Assembly: GCA_964571215.1 (NCBI GenBank)
Contig: CAZMZZ010000035.1
Span: 1 to 16,154 of the forward strand
Origin: CAJWPI01 sp964571215
GTDB lineage: Bacteria; Pseudomonadota; Gammaproteobacteria; Magnimaribacterales; Magnimaribacteraceae
DNA: 16,154 bases
Reading direction: 5' to 3'
Part shown: piece by piece, positions 6,944 through 13,343 of the stretch
How positions within the stretch are numbered: the first letter of the stretch is position 1
How the letters are laid out: each line of letters begins with the position of its first letter
Program-made: the position numbers and the translations under genes
The notes under the pieces: model-generated
Seen by the model: only the letters and a program-made list of their open reading frames with translations
Told to the model about the DNA's origin: nothing
Databases searched by the model: none

Positions 6944-7486
6944 ATGTTAATTATTAGATTATCTAGAGCAGGGGCCAAGAAGAGGCCTTTCTTTCATATT
7001 ACTGTTGCTGATTCTAGAAAACCTAGAGACGGAAGATTTGTAGAAAGAGTAGGTTTTTTTAATCCCATAGCTTCAGGTAAGGAAGTTAGATTAGATCTTA
7101 ACTACGAACGTCTTGATTACTGGGTATCTAAAGGAGCTCAAATAAGCGATAGGGTTTTATTTCTAATAAAAGAGGAGAAAGAAAGTCCTGAACAGAAAAC
7201 AAAGAGAGAAGAAAGGAAAGAAAAAAAGAGATTAAAGAAAGCCTCAAAAAAAGCTGATCAAAAAGTTTCAGCTTCATCTTCTGCAGAAGAAGCGGCCCCC
7301 GAAGAGGAACCAAAAGAAGAAGCTGCTCCAGAAGAAGTGAAGGAAGAAGCGGCCCCCGAAGAGGAACCAAAAGAAGAAGCTGCTCCAGAAGAAGTGAAGG
7401 AAGAAGCGGCCCCCGAAGAGGAGCTTAATCAACAACCTCAAGAGGACTCTTTAGAGCAAAATGGTTCTGAAGAAAAAGAGAAATAA
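6944..7486 (+). CDS. rpsP: 30S ribosomal protein S16 with long charged C-terminal tail
   Basis: Residues 1 to about 80 are a normal S16: IRLSRAGAKKRPFFHI, VADSRKPRDGRFVERVGFFNP and the DRVLFLIKE end align with the E. coli protein, which is 82 residues long. S16 binds 16S rRNA and is needed for 30S assembly. The remaining hundred residues are an extension. It has a strongly basic part (about 86-107, Lys/Arg-rich), a short Ser/Ala linker, and an acidic part (115-180) built from repeats of EEAAPEE with EPK or VK spacers. The acidic part is encoded by a perfect 57-bp tandem repeat. Tailed S16 proteins occur in other bacterial groups but are not the rule in Gammaproteobacteria. The ATG at 6944 matches the family N-terminus; the leader has no visible Shine-Dalgarno sequence. 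It is the first gene of an eleven-gene run. Confidence 0.97.
   Translation: MLIIRLSRAGAKKRPFFHITVADSRKPRDGRFVERVGFFNPIASGKEVRLDLNYERLDYWVSKGAQISDRVLFLIKEEKESPEQKTKREERKEKKRLKKASKKADQKVSASSSAEEAAPEEEPKEEAAPEEVKEEAAPEEEPKEEAAPEEVKEEAAPEEELNQQPQEDSLEQNGSEEKEK
7286..7422 (+). repeat. 57-bp perfect tandem repeat (2.4 copies) inside rpsP
   Basis: Units lie at 7286-7342 and 7343-7399, with a partial third copy at 7400-7422; I find them identical. Each unit encodes 19 residues made of two related halves, EEAAPEEEPK and EEAAPEEVK. The first half uses GC-rich codons (GCG GCC CCC) and the second uses GCT GCT CCA for the same residues. So an older half-unit duplication has diverged while the 57-bp duplication is recent or kept identical. 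The repeat length is a multiple of three, so copy-number change would keep the reading frame. Confidence 0.95.
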
Positions 7487-7497
7487 TCTAGTTAGAT

Positions 7498-8025
7498 ATG
7501 TGTAGTCGGTCCTCAGACCGAAAGATTGTATTAGGTGTCTTAGGAAAACCTTTTGGTATTAAAGGTTTTCTCTATTTAAATTACTATAGTGGGGACTTAT
7601 CAACCTTAAATTCCTTTAGTTATTTTTTTGTAGGCAAAGACTTTAAGAAACTCCATATTCAGGAGATAAAAGTACACCAAGACAAATGTGTTATCCTTTT
7701 CCAAGGAATTGACAATAGGAATGAAGCAGAAATATTAAGAAATGAAGAAGTTAGTGTATTTAAAGTTGATTTACCTGATTTGAAGTCTGGAGAATACTAT
7801 TGGTATGAACTTGAAGGTTTAACTGTTCTTAATGAGGATAATAAAGATTTAGGAAAAGTAAAAAAAATTATAGAAACTGGAGCGAATGATGTAATGATGG
7901 TTTCTTCTTCTGATACCAGTATAGATAATAAAGAAAGACTCATTCCCTTTCTAAATAAAAAAGTGATTAAAAAAGTAGAGATTAATAATAAAAAAATTTA
8001 TGTTGAATGGCCGGAAGACTATTAG
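7498..8025 (+). CDS. rimM: Ribosome maturation factor RimM
   Basis: The 175-residue protein assists 16S processing and assembly of the 30S head and binds S19 in known systems. The N-terminal RimM domain opens with LGVLGKPFGIKG (12-23). The PRC-barrel domain begins at the conserved YYW (100-102) and includes ETGANDVMMV (126-135) and ERLIPFL (146-152), ending in VEWPEDY. Length is close to the 182 residues of E. coli RimM. The start is the ATG 11 bp after rpsP; no Shine-Dalgarno sequence is visible, and a perfect 6-bp hairpin begins three codons into the gene (7506-7521), which may lower initiation. It sits in the conserved rpsP-rimM-trmD-rplS order with trmD 3 bp downstream. Confidence 0.96.
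   Translation: MCSRSSDRKIVLGVLGKPFGIKGFLYLNYYSGDLSTLNSFSYFFVGKDFKKLHIQEIKVHQDKCVILFQGIDNRNEAEILRNEEVSVFKVDLPDLKSGEYYWYELEGLTVLNEDNKDLGKVKKIIETGANDVMMVSSSDTSIDNKERLIPFLNKKVIKKVEINNKKIYVEWPEDY
7506..7521 (+). promoter_or_regulatory. Hairpin at the 5' end of the rimM coding region
   Basis: TCGGTC (7506-7511) and GACCGA (7516-7521) pair perfectly around a CTCA loop, starting 6 nt after the rimM ATG and inside the expected ribosome footprint. There is no T-run, so it is not a terminator. In E. coli, rimM and trmD are translated far less than rpsP and rplS and mRNA structure near their starts has been implicated. A similar role here is inference. Confidence 0.45.
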
Positions 8026-8028
8026 AAA

Positions 8029-8766
8029 ATGAATTTCCAGATTGTTACCATTTTTCCTTCTTTGATTAAACATATCCTTTCTTATGGAATAATCGGGAAA
8101 GCGGTAAAAAATAAGTTAATTAATATAAATACTTGGGATCCTAGAGATTTCTCAGATCATGCTAATAAAAAAATAGATGATAAGCCATATGGTGGAGGCC
8201 CAGGAATGGTAATGCAAGCTCTACCTTTAATTAAAACTATAACTAATGCTCAGCAAAACCAGGATCCATCTTTTGTAGTTTACATGAGCCCTAAGGGATC
8301 TGTTTTTAATCAAAATAAGGCAAAAGAGTTTTCTAAAAAAAAGAATCTTATTATTGTGTGTGGAAGATATGAAGGTATAGATCAAAGAGTTTTGGACAAG
8401 AAGGTTGATGAAGAATGCTCTGTAGGAGATTTTGTAGCAACAGGAGGAGAAATTCCGGCCTTGCTCGTAATCGAAGCTGTAAGTAGATTTGTTCCCGGAG
8501 TCTTAGGTGATTCACATTCAGTTAATGATGATTCTTTTAGTGATGGATTATTAGAGTACCCTCAGTTTACAAGACCTGAAAATGACGAATCAGGAGAAGT
8601 TCCCGAGGTACTTTTAAGTGGGAATCATGAGCAAATCTTAAAATGGCGATTAAAACAGTCTATCTTAAAAACTTATAAGAATAGACCTGATCTTCTTGAA
8701 TCAAGAGATATGACTACAGAAGAAAAGAGATGGCTTAAAGAAATTATAAATGAAGAGGAAGAGTAA
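8029..8766 (+). CDS. trmD: tRNA (guanine-37-N1)-methyltransferase TrmD
   Basis: The 245-residue SPOUT methyltransferase transfers a methyl group from S-adenosylmethionine to G37 next to the anticodon, preventing +1 frameshifts. The family signatures are intact: YGGGPGMVM (54-62), CGRYEGID (111-118), the trefoil-knot segment SVGDFVATGGE (131-141), and DDSFSDGLLEYPQFTRP (167-183), which carries the catalytic Asp and the tRNA-contact loop. Length is near the family norm of about 255. The ATG lies 3 bp after the rimM stop without its own clear ribosome binding site, suggesting translational coupling. The gene for L19 follows after 44 bp, which contain a second promoter-like element. Confidence 0.97.
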   Translation: MNFQIVTIFPSLIKHILSYGIIGKAVKNKLININTWDPRDFSDHANKKIDDKPYGGGPGMVMQALPLIKTITNAQQNQDPSFVVYMSPKGSVFNQNKAKEFSKKKNLIIVCGRYEGIDQRVLDKKVDEECSVGDFVATGGEIPALLVIEAVSRFVPGVLGDSHSVNDDSFSDGLLEYPQFTRPENDESGEVPEVLLSGNHEQILKWRLKQSILKTYKNRPDLLESRDMTTEEKRWLKEIINEEEE

Positions 8767-8771
8767 TCTGA

Positions 8772-8785
8772 TAGAATGGGCGCCC
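8772..8785 (+). promoter_or_regulatory. Candidate internal promoter for rplS (-10 and GC-rich discriminator)
   Basis: TAGAAT (8772-8777) is followed by GGGCGCCC (8778-8785), closely matching the TAGAAT-GAGCGCC element upstream of rpsP. The -35 at 16 bp would be ATGAAG (8750-8755), inside the trmD end, and is weak. The predicted start near 8784 gives a leader of about 27 nt. Its place in the only sizeable gap of the ribosomal block and its likeness to the rpsP promoter support it. Confidence 0.5.
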
Positions 8786-8810
8786 TTAAACTTCTATATT
8801 AGGATTTGAT

Positions 8811-9164
8811 GTGAGGAAAAATAAATATATATCGGAAGTAGAGTCTTCTCAAATTAGGGAAGATATTCCTGACTTTTCTCCTGGGGACACAGTAGTTGTG
8901 CAGACTAGAGTTGTAGAAGGATCTAGAGAACGCCTTCAGCCCTTTGAAGGTGTAGTTATTGCAAAGAAGAACAGAGGTTTAGGTTCTTCTTTTATTGTAA
9001 GGAAAGACTCTAGTGGAGTAGGTGTCGAAAGGACATTTCAAACACATAGTCCTTTAATAAGTGAGATTAAGGTTAAACGCAAGGGAGTTGTAAGACAGGC
9101 TAGGCTTTTCTATCTTCGAGATCGTTCTGGGCGTTCTGCTAGAATAAAAGAGAAGTTAGAATAG
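8811..9164 (+). CDS. rplS: 50S ribosomal protein L19
   Basis: The 117-residue protein sits at the 30S-50S interface. It contains the conserved DIPDFSPGDTV (19-29), VVEGSRERLQPFEGVVIAKK (about 34-53), VERTFQTHSPLI (about 72-83) and the end ARIKEKLE, aligning along its length with the 115-residue E. coli protein. The start is GTG at 8811; an ATG two bases upstream is out of frame and hits TGA at once, and AGGA at 8801-8804 is well spaced for the GTG. It closes the classic trmD operon, but no terminator follows and xerD begins 26 bp later. Confidence 0.96.
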   Translation: MRKNKYISEVESSQIREDIPDFSPGDTVVVQTRVVEGSRERLQPFEGVVIAKKNRGLGSSFIVRKDSSGVGVERTFQTHSPLISEIKVKRKGVVRQARLFYLRDRSGRSARIKEKLE

Positions 9165-9190
9165 ATAAAACCTAAAAGTTCAACTGGGTT

Positions 9191-10093
9191 ATGGTCAGCT
9201 CTAACAAGGAATCCATAGATCTTATAGAAGCTTTTATAGATACAATATGGATGGAAAAAGGTCTTAGTAGTAATACCCTTAGTTCCTACAAGCAAGATTT
9301 AGTAAGTTTTAATTCTTGGCTACCAACAAACAACATTGTTGATGCAGACAGAACAACTATTCTTGATTATTTGTCATATAGGCTCAAAAAAGGTTATAGC
9401 AGCAAATCTACTTCAAGATCTCTTTCTAGTATTCGTTCTTTTTACAAGTATCTTTTATTTAATTCCTTTATTTCTCTAGACCCTACAGAAAAGATAGAAA
9501 GTCCAAAGATTGGCCATTCTCTTCCAAAAATTTTATCCGAGCAGGATGTATTGGAACTAATTAGAACTCCTGATACTAGAAATCCAATTGGGATACGCGA
9601 TAGGGCCATGTTAGAAATATTATATGCAACTGGTTTGCGTATTACTGAGCTCATTACTTTGGAACTTGTGAACCTTAATGTTAGACAGGGTTTAGTTAGA
9701 GTGATGGGGAAAGGGAGTAAAGAGCGTCTGGTTCCTATAGGAGAGCAAGCATTATATTGGGCTGATAAATATATGATTCATGGAAGATCAGAGTTAATAG
9801 GAAATAAGCAAGATTCTACATATTTATTTGTTAGCAAAAGGGGGAAAGTCATGACACGTCAAGCTTTTTGGTACAGGATTAAGAAGTATGCTAAAGAATC
9901 AGGAATAGATAATACTTTATCTCCTCACACTTTGAGACATGCTTTTGCGACTCACCTACTTAATCATGGAGCAGATCTAAGAACAGTGCAGCTTTTATTG
10001 GGTCACACAAGTCTCTCTACTACTCAAATATATACTGAAGTAGCTAAACACAGAATGCAGGAATTGCATAAAATACATCATCCAAGAGGTTGA
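9191..10093 (+). CDS. xerD: Tyrosine recombinase XerD
   Basis: The 300-residue protein acts with XerC at dif to resolve chromosome dimers under FtsK control. The N-terminal SAM-like DNA-binding domain (about 8-92) contains EKGLSSNTLSSYKQDL. The catalytic domain has the full set: Arg150 (ATGLRITEL), Lys174 (MGKGSKERLVPIG), His246 and Arg249 (HTLRHAFATHLL), His272 (LLGHTSLSTTQIY) and nucleophile Tyr281. Each catalytic residue is exactly two positions beyond its E. coli XerD counterpart, which supports XerD over XerC or a phage integrase. The setting between rplS and dsbC matches the chromosomal xerD locus of Pseudomonas. The ATG at 9191 has no strong ribosome binding site. Confidence 0.95.
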   Translation: MVSSNKESIDLIEAFIDTIWMEKGLSSNTLSSYKQDLVSFNSWLPTNNIVDADRTTILDYLSYRLKKGYSSKSTSRSLSSIRSFYKYLLFNSFISLDPTEKIESPKIGHSLPKILSEQDVLELIRTPDTRNPIGIRDRAMLEILYATGLRITELITLELVNLNVRQGLVRVMGKGSKERLVPIGEQALYWADKYMIHGRSELIGNKQDSTYLFVSKRGKVMTRQAFWYRIKKYAKESGIDNTLSPHTLRHAFATHLLNHGADLRTVQLLLGHTSLSTTQIYTEVAKHRMQELHKIHHPRG

Positions 10094-10096
10094 AAT

Positions 10097-10846
10097 ATGC
10101 AAAATTTTCTTAATAGTTCTTTATTTTATTTTTTTCTTTTACTACTGGTTTCATGTTCTGAAACATCAGAAAAGAACTTTGTTGAAGATCACTCCCAAGA
10201 TATAAAAACAAAACTACAAAATATTCTTCCTGAAGGTACTGTTCTAGAGGCTGTCCAAGAAACAGAGATGGAAGGTTACTATGAGGTGAACATACAAGGT
10301 TTAGAGCCTCTGTATGTTACTTCGAATGGTAAGTATCTAGTATCTGGTGATATTTATGAGATCTCTCAAAATGGATTAATCAATAGATCTGATGCCAGGA
10401 AAAGGTTTCAAAGAAAAAGTGTATTAACTGAAATTGATCCTTCAGAATTCATAACTTTTCAACCAGAAATAGTCAAACATGCTATTTATGTCTTTACTGA
10501 TGTAGATTGTGGATATTGCAGGCAATTTCATAAAGAAATAAACCAATACACAGGCCTAGGTATAAAAATACATTATTTAGCTTTTCCTAGAGAGGGATTG
10601 GGTTCCAAATCTTACAAGAAAATAGCCTCTGCATGGTGTTCGAAAGACCCTAACACTGCTATTACGCAGTTAAAACTTGGTAAGGAAATACCTGAAAATA
10701 TTTGTAAAGACAATCCTGTTAGTAAACACTTCAAGCTAGGTAATAGTCTTGGAGTTGCAGGCACTCCTTCAATTATTACTGAAGAAGGAAGGATAATACC
10801 TGGCTACCTCCCTCCTAAAGAATTAATCAAACAACTAGAAACATAA
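10097..10846 (+). CDS. dsbC: DsbC-like thiol:disulfide isomerase with lipoprotein signal
   Basis: The 249-residue protein has a hydrophobic signal ending in the lipobox LVSC, with Cys20 as the predicted lipidated residue and Ser at +2, which would favour outer-membrane sorting. A DsbC N-terminal dimerisation region (about 35-100) has the LPEGTVLEAV and YYEVNIQGLEPLYVTSNGKYL pattern. The thioredoxin fold follows, with active site CGYC (138-141), a likely structural pair Cys181/Cys203, and the cis-proline motif GTP (222-224). DsbC reshuffles wrong disulfides in periplasmic proteins and is kept reduced by DsbD. E. coli DsbC is soluble, so a lipid anchor would be a departure. AGAGG (10085-10089) within the end of xerD is a good ribosome binding site 7 bp from the ATG. 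The xerD-dsbC pair is conserved in gammaproteobacteria. Confidence 0.92.
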   Translation: MQNFLNSSLFYFFLLLLVSCSETSEKNFVEDHSQDIKTKLQNILPEGTVLEAVQETEMEGYYEVNIQGLEPLYVTSNGKYLVSGDIYEISQNGLINRSDARKRFQRKSVLTEIDPSEFITFQPEIVKHAIYVFTDVDCGYCRQFHKEINQYTGLGIKIHYLAFPREGLGSKSYKKIASAWCSKDPNTAITQLKLGKEIPENICKDNPVSKHFKLGNSLGVAGTPSIITEEGRIIPGYLPPKELIKQLET

Positions 10847-10855
10847 AAAAATAAA

Positions 10856-12055
10856 GTGGATAAAGAATTTAATAGAGTAAACAAATTACCACCTTATATC
10901 TTTGATGAGATACAAAATCTCAAATTGAAAGCTAGGAGAGAAAATCAAGATATTATAGATTTTGGAATGGGTAACCCAGATCAACCTACCCCAGATCATA
11001 TCGTAGAAAAGCTCAGAGATTCAGTTTTAAATCCATCAACACATAGATATTCACAATCAAAAGGGATTCTTAGATTAAGGAAATCAATTTGTGATTGGTA
11101 TAAAAGAAAATTTGCTGTTGAATTGGACCCAGAAACAGAAGCTGTTGTCACTATGGGTTCTAAAGAAGGCCTAGGTCATTTAGCCCTTGCAACTTTGGAT
11201 AGAGGAGATGTTGTGTTAGTGCCGAATCCATCCTACCCAATACACCCATTTGGTTTCGTAATTGCTGGTGCAGATATTCGTCATGTTCCTATAGGCGAAG
11301 ATATCGATTTTTTTTCAGAATTAGATATTGCAATCAAAAATTCATTTCCCAAACCCAAAGTACTTGTTCTTAATTTCCCTAGCAACCCAACAACTCAATC
11401 AGTAGAGATAGATTTTTTTGAAAGAATTGTGCAGATTGCTGAACAACATAACATTTGGGTTATACAAGACTTTGCATATGCTGATATCTGTTTTGATGGG
11501 TATAAAGCTCCATCAATACTTCAAGTAAAAGGAGCAAAAGATCTAGCTGTAGAGTTTTTCTCTTTATCAAAAAGTTATAACATGCCTGGTTGGAGGGTCG
11601 GATTTTGTTGTGGAAATAAAGATCTTTTAGCTGCCTTATCAAGAATAAAATCTTATTTTGATTACGGACTATTTACACCAATACAAGTAGCTGCAATAAA
11701 AGCTCTTGATGAAGGTGATAAATCCGTAGATAAAATAATTAAAATGTATGAATCTCGAAGAGATGTACTTGTTAGAGGACTCAATAATGCTGGATGGTTA
11801 GTTGAAAGTCCTAAGGCTACGATGTTTGTTTGGGCAAAAATTCCAGATTCTTTTATCAATTTGGGCTCTTTAGAATTCAGTAAACAGTTATTAATTAATG
11901 CAAAGGTTGCAGTTTCTCCAGGTATAGGATTTGGAGAATACGGAGAAGGTTTTGTAAGGTTTTCTTTAATAGAAAATGAACATAGAATTAGGCAAGCTGT
12001 TAGAAGTATAAAAAAATTTATAGCCTCAAAAAAAAATATCCATGTGATTGGTTAA
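10856..12055 (+). CDS. alaC: Class I/II aminotransferase AlaC (glutamate-pyruvate aminotransferase)
   Basis: The 399-residue PLP enzyme is alignable with E. coli AlaC over nearly all its length, including LPPYIF (11-16), DIIDFGMGNPD (32-42), GSKEGLGHL (101-109) and LVPNPSYPIH (121-130). Catalytic residues are in place: Asn177 (FPSNPT), Asp205 and Tyr208 (QDFAYAD), Schiff-base Lys239 (SLSKSYNMPGWR), Arg247, and Arg368 for the substrate carboxylate. It probably interconverts pyruvate/glutamate and alanine/2-oxoglutarate. The start is GTG at 10856, 9 bp after dsbC, chosen because the next residues align with the AlaC N-terminus; no Shine-Dalgarno sequence is visible. It directly precedes hom and thrC, so amino-acid genes form a three-gene block inside the larger run. 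Confidence 0.94.
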   Translation: MDKEFNRVNKLPPYIFDEIQNLKLKARRENQDIIDFGMGNPDQPTPDHIVEKLRDSVLNPSTHRYSQSKGILRLRKSICDWYKRKFAVELDPETEAVVTMGSKEGLGHLALATLDRGDVVLVPNPSYPIHPFGFVIAGADIRHVPIGEDIDFFSELDIAIKNSFPKPKVLVLNFPSNPTTQSVEIDFFERIVQIAEQHNIWVIQDFAYADICFDGYKAPSILQVKGAKDLAVEFFSLSKSYNMPGWRVGFCCGNKDLLAALSRIKSYFDYGLFTPIQVAAIKALDEGDKSVDKIIKMYESRRDVLVRGLNNAGWLVESPKATMFVWAKIPDSFINLGSLEFSKQLLINAKVAVSPGIGFGEYGEGFVRFSLIENEHRIRQAVRSIKKFIASKKNIHVIG

Positions 12056-12059
12056 AAGT

Positions 12060-13343
12060 ATGAAGTCTTTAAGAGTAGGTCTTTGCGGTGTTGGGAATGT
12101 TGGTGGTGTAGTAATCAAGAATCTTATTTCTTCTTCGTCTTTATTAGAACTTCAAGGTGGGGTCCGCTTAGAGTTAATACAAGTAGGAGCCAGAAAAGGA
12201 AAGTCCGCAGTACCTTTTGAAGGAATAAATATAACTAAAAATTTATTGGAAGTAGCAATCAACAAAGAAGTAGATGTTTTAGTTGAGTTAATAGGTGGAA
12301 CTGATTTTTCTTATGAGCTAGTTACAACAGCTATTAAAGAAGGTAAGCATGTCGTAACAGCTAATAAAGCTCTTTTAGCTACTCATGGAAATGAACTTTT
12401 TTCTTTGGCTAAGCAGAACAATGTGGAAATAGGTTTTGAAGCTTCAGTTGCCGGAGGAACTCCTGTTATTAAAGCTTTAAGAGAAGGCTTAGTAGCTAAT
12501 AAAGTTAAGTGGTTTGCTGGTATTTTGAATGGAACTAGTAACTACATATTGACAGAAATGGAGTCAAATAAAAGTTCTTTTAGCTCTGCTCTAAAAAAAG
12601 CACAAGAGTTAGGGCTAGCAGAGTCTGATCCTAGTCTAGACATAAATGGCACTGATGCTGCTCAAAAGGCAACTATTCTTGCTGCGCTAGCCTTTCGTGT
12701 ACCTTTAGATTTTTCTTTTGTTAATTTTGAAGGAATAGAAAGTATTGAACTACAAGATATCAAGTATGCTAAGGAGTTGGGATATTCTATAAAACATATA
12801 GCCCACGGCAAACTTAATAATTCTTTAATATCTATTAATGCCTTTCCTACTTTAGTTAACAAAAATACTTTGTTATCACAAGTAGGAAAAGAAATGAATG
12901 CTCTAGAGATTTATTCGGAATCTGTTGGATCAACAGTTTATTATGGACCTGGAGCAGGTCCTGAACCTACGGCTTCTGCTGTCATAGCTGATTTAGTGGA
13001 TATTGCTAAAGGAGGTTGGGAATTAGATATTAATTCTAATTCAGAAAATAAATTAGATGCATCAGATTTAGACAAAGCCTCTAGGTATTTTAGACTTCAA
13101 GTCAAAGACGAGACCGGAGTTATAGCCAAGATATCTTCTTTATTTGCTGATAAGAAAATAAGTATCGAAGCCTTGATTCAACATGAAGCTAAATCAAAAG
13201 AAGATCTCGAATCTATACCGATAGTTATTGTTTCAGGGGAGATTTCAAAGTCAGAGAGCGATAATTTAAAAGATGAGCTAGAAAACCTTTCAGAAGTGAC
13301 ACCAGGTATAAAGACTTTTAGGATCCATTCAAGTGAAGAATAA
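12060..13343 (+). CDS. hom: Homoserine dehydrogenase with C-terminal ACT domain
   Basis: The 427-residue enzyme reduces aspartate semialdehyde to homoserine for threonine and methionine. The N-terminal Rossmann fold carries GLCGVGNVGG (7-16) and TANKALLA (100-107). The catalytic domain carries GGTPVIKALREGL (132-144), NGTSNYIL (157-164) and DINGTDAAQKATIL (194-207) with Lys203 at the active site, then YYGPGAGPEPTASAVIADL (294-312). The ACT domain (about 344-423) implies feedback control, most likely by threonine. It is the monofunctional form without aspartokinase, as in Pseudomonas. I start at ATG 12060, 4 bp after alaC; a TTG at 12048 would overlap alaC and add four residues not expected in the family. 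The stop codon overlaps the thrC start by one base (TAATG), indicating coupled translation. Confidence 0.96.
   Translation: MKSLRVGLCGVGNVGGVVIKNLISSSSLLELQGGVRLELIQVGARKGKSAVPFEGINITKNLLEVAINKEVDVLVELIGGTDFSYELVTTAIKEGKHVVTANKALLATHGNELFSLAKQNNVEIGFEASVAGGTPVIKALREGLVANKVKWFAGILNGTSNYILTEMESNKSSFSSALKKAQELGLAESDPSLDINGTDAAQKATILAALAFRVPLDFSFVNFEGIESIELQDIKYAKELGYSIKHIAHGKLNNSLISINAFPTLVNKNTLLSQVGKEMNALEIYSESVGSTVYYGPGAGPEPTASAVIADLVDIAKGGWELDINSNSENKLDASDLDKASRYFRLQVKDETGVIAKISSLFADKKISIEALIQHEAKSKEDLESIPIVIVSGEISKSESDNLKDELENLSEVTPGIKTFRIHSSEE

Noticed and set aside
7128..7370. Minus-strand Leu-rich open frame opposite rpsP.
   Set aside because: It is the reverse image of the Glu/Lys-rich rpsP tail; repeated GAA/AAG codons read backwards give Leu/Phe and no stops. 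No promoter or ribosome binding site was seen.
7286..7422. Tandem repeats as a CRISPR-like array.
   Set aside because: The units are directly adjacent with no spacers, in frame and protein-coding.
9191..10093. Tyrosine recombinase as a sign of an integrated element.
   Set aside because: Length, catalytic residue positions and the rplS-xerD-dsbC setting all match chromosomal XerD; there are no att-like repeats, tRNA gene or cargo genes.
12048..12060. TTG start for homoserine dehydrogenase at 12048.
   Set aside because: It would overlap alaC by 8 bp and add four residues with no support, whereas ATG 12060 gives the typical short lead into GLCGVGNVGG.
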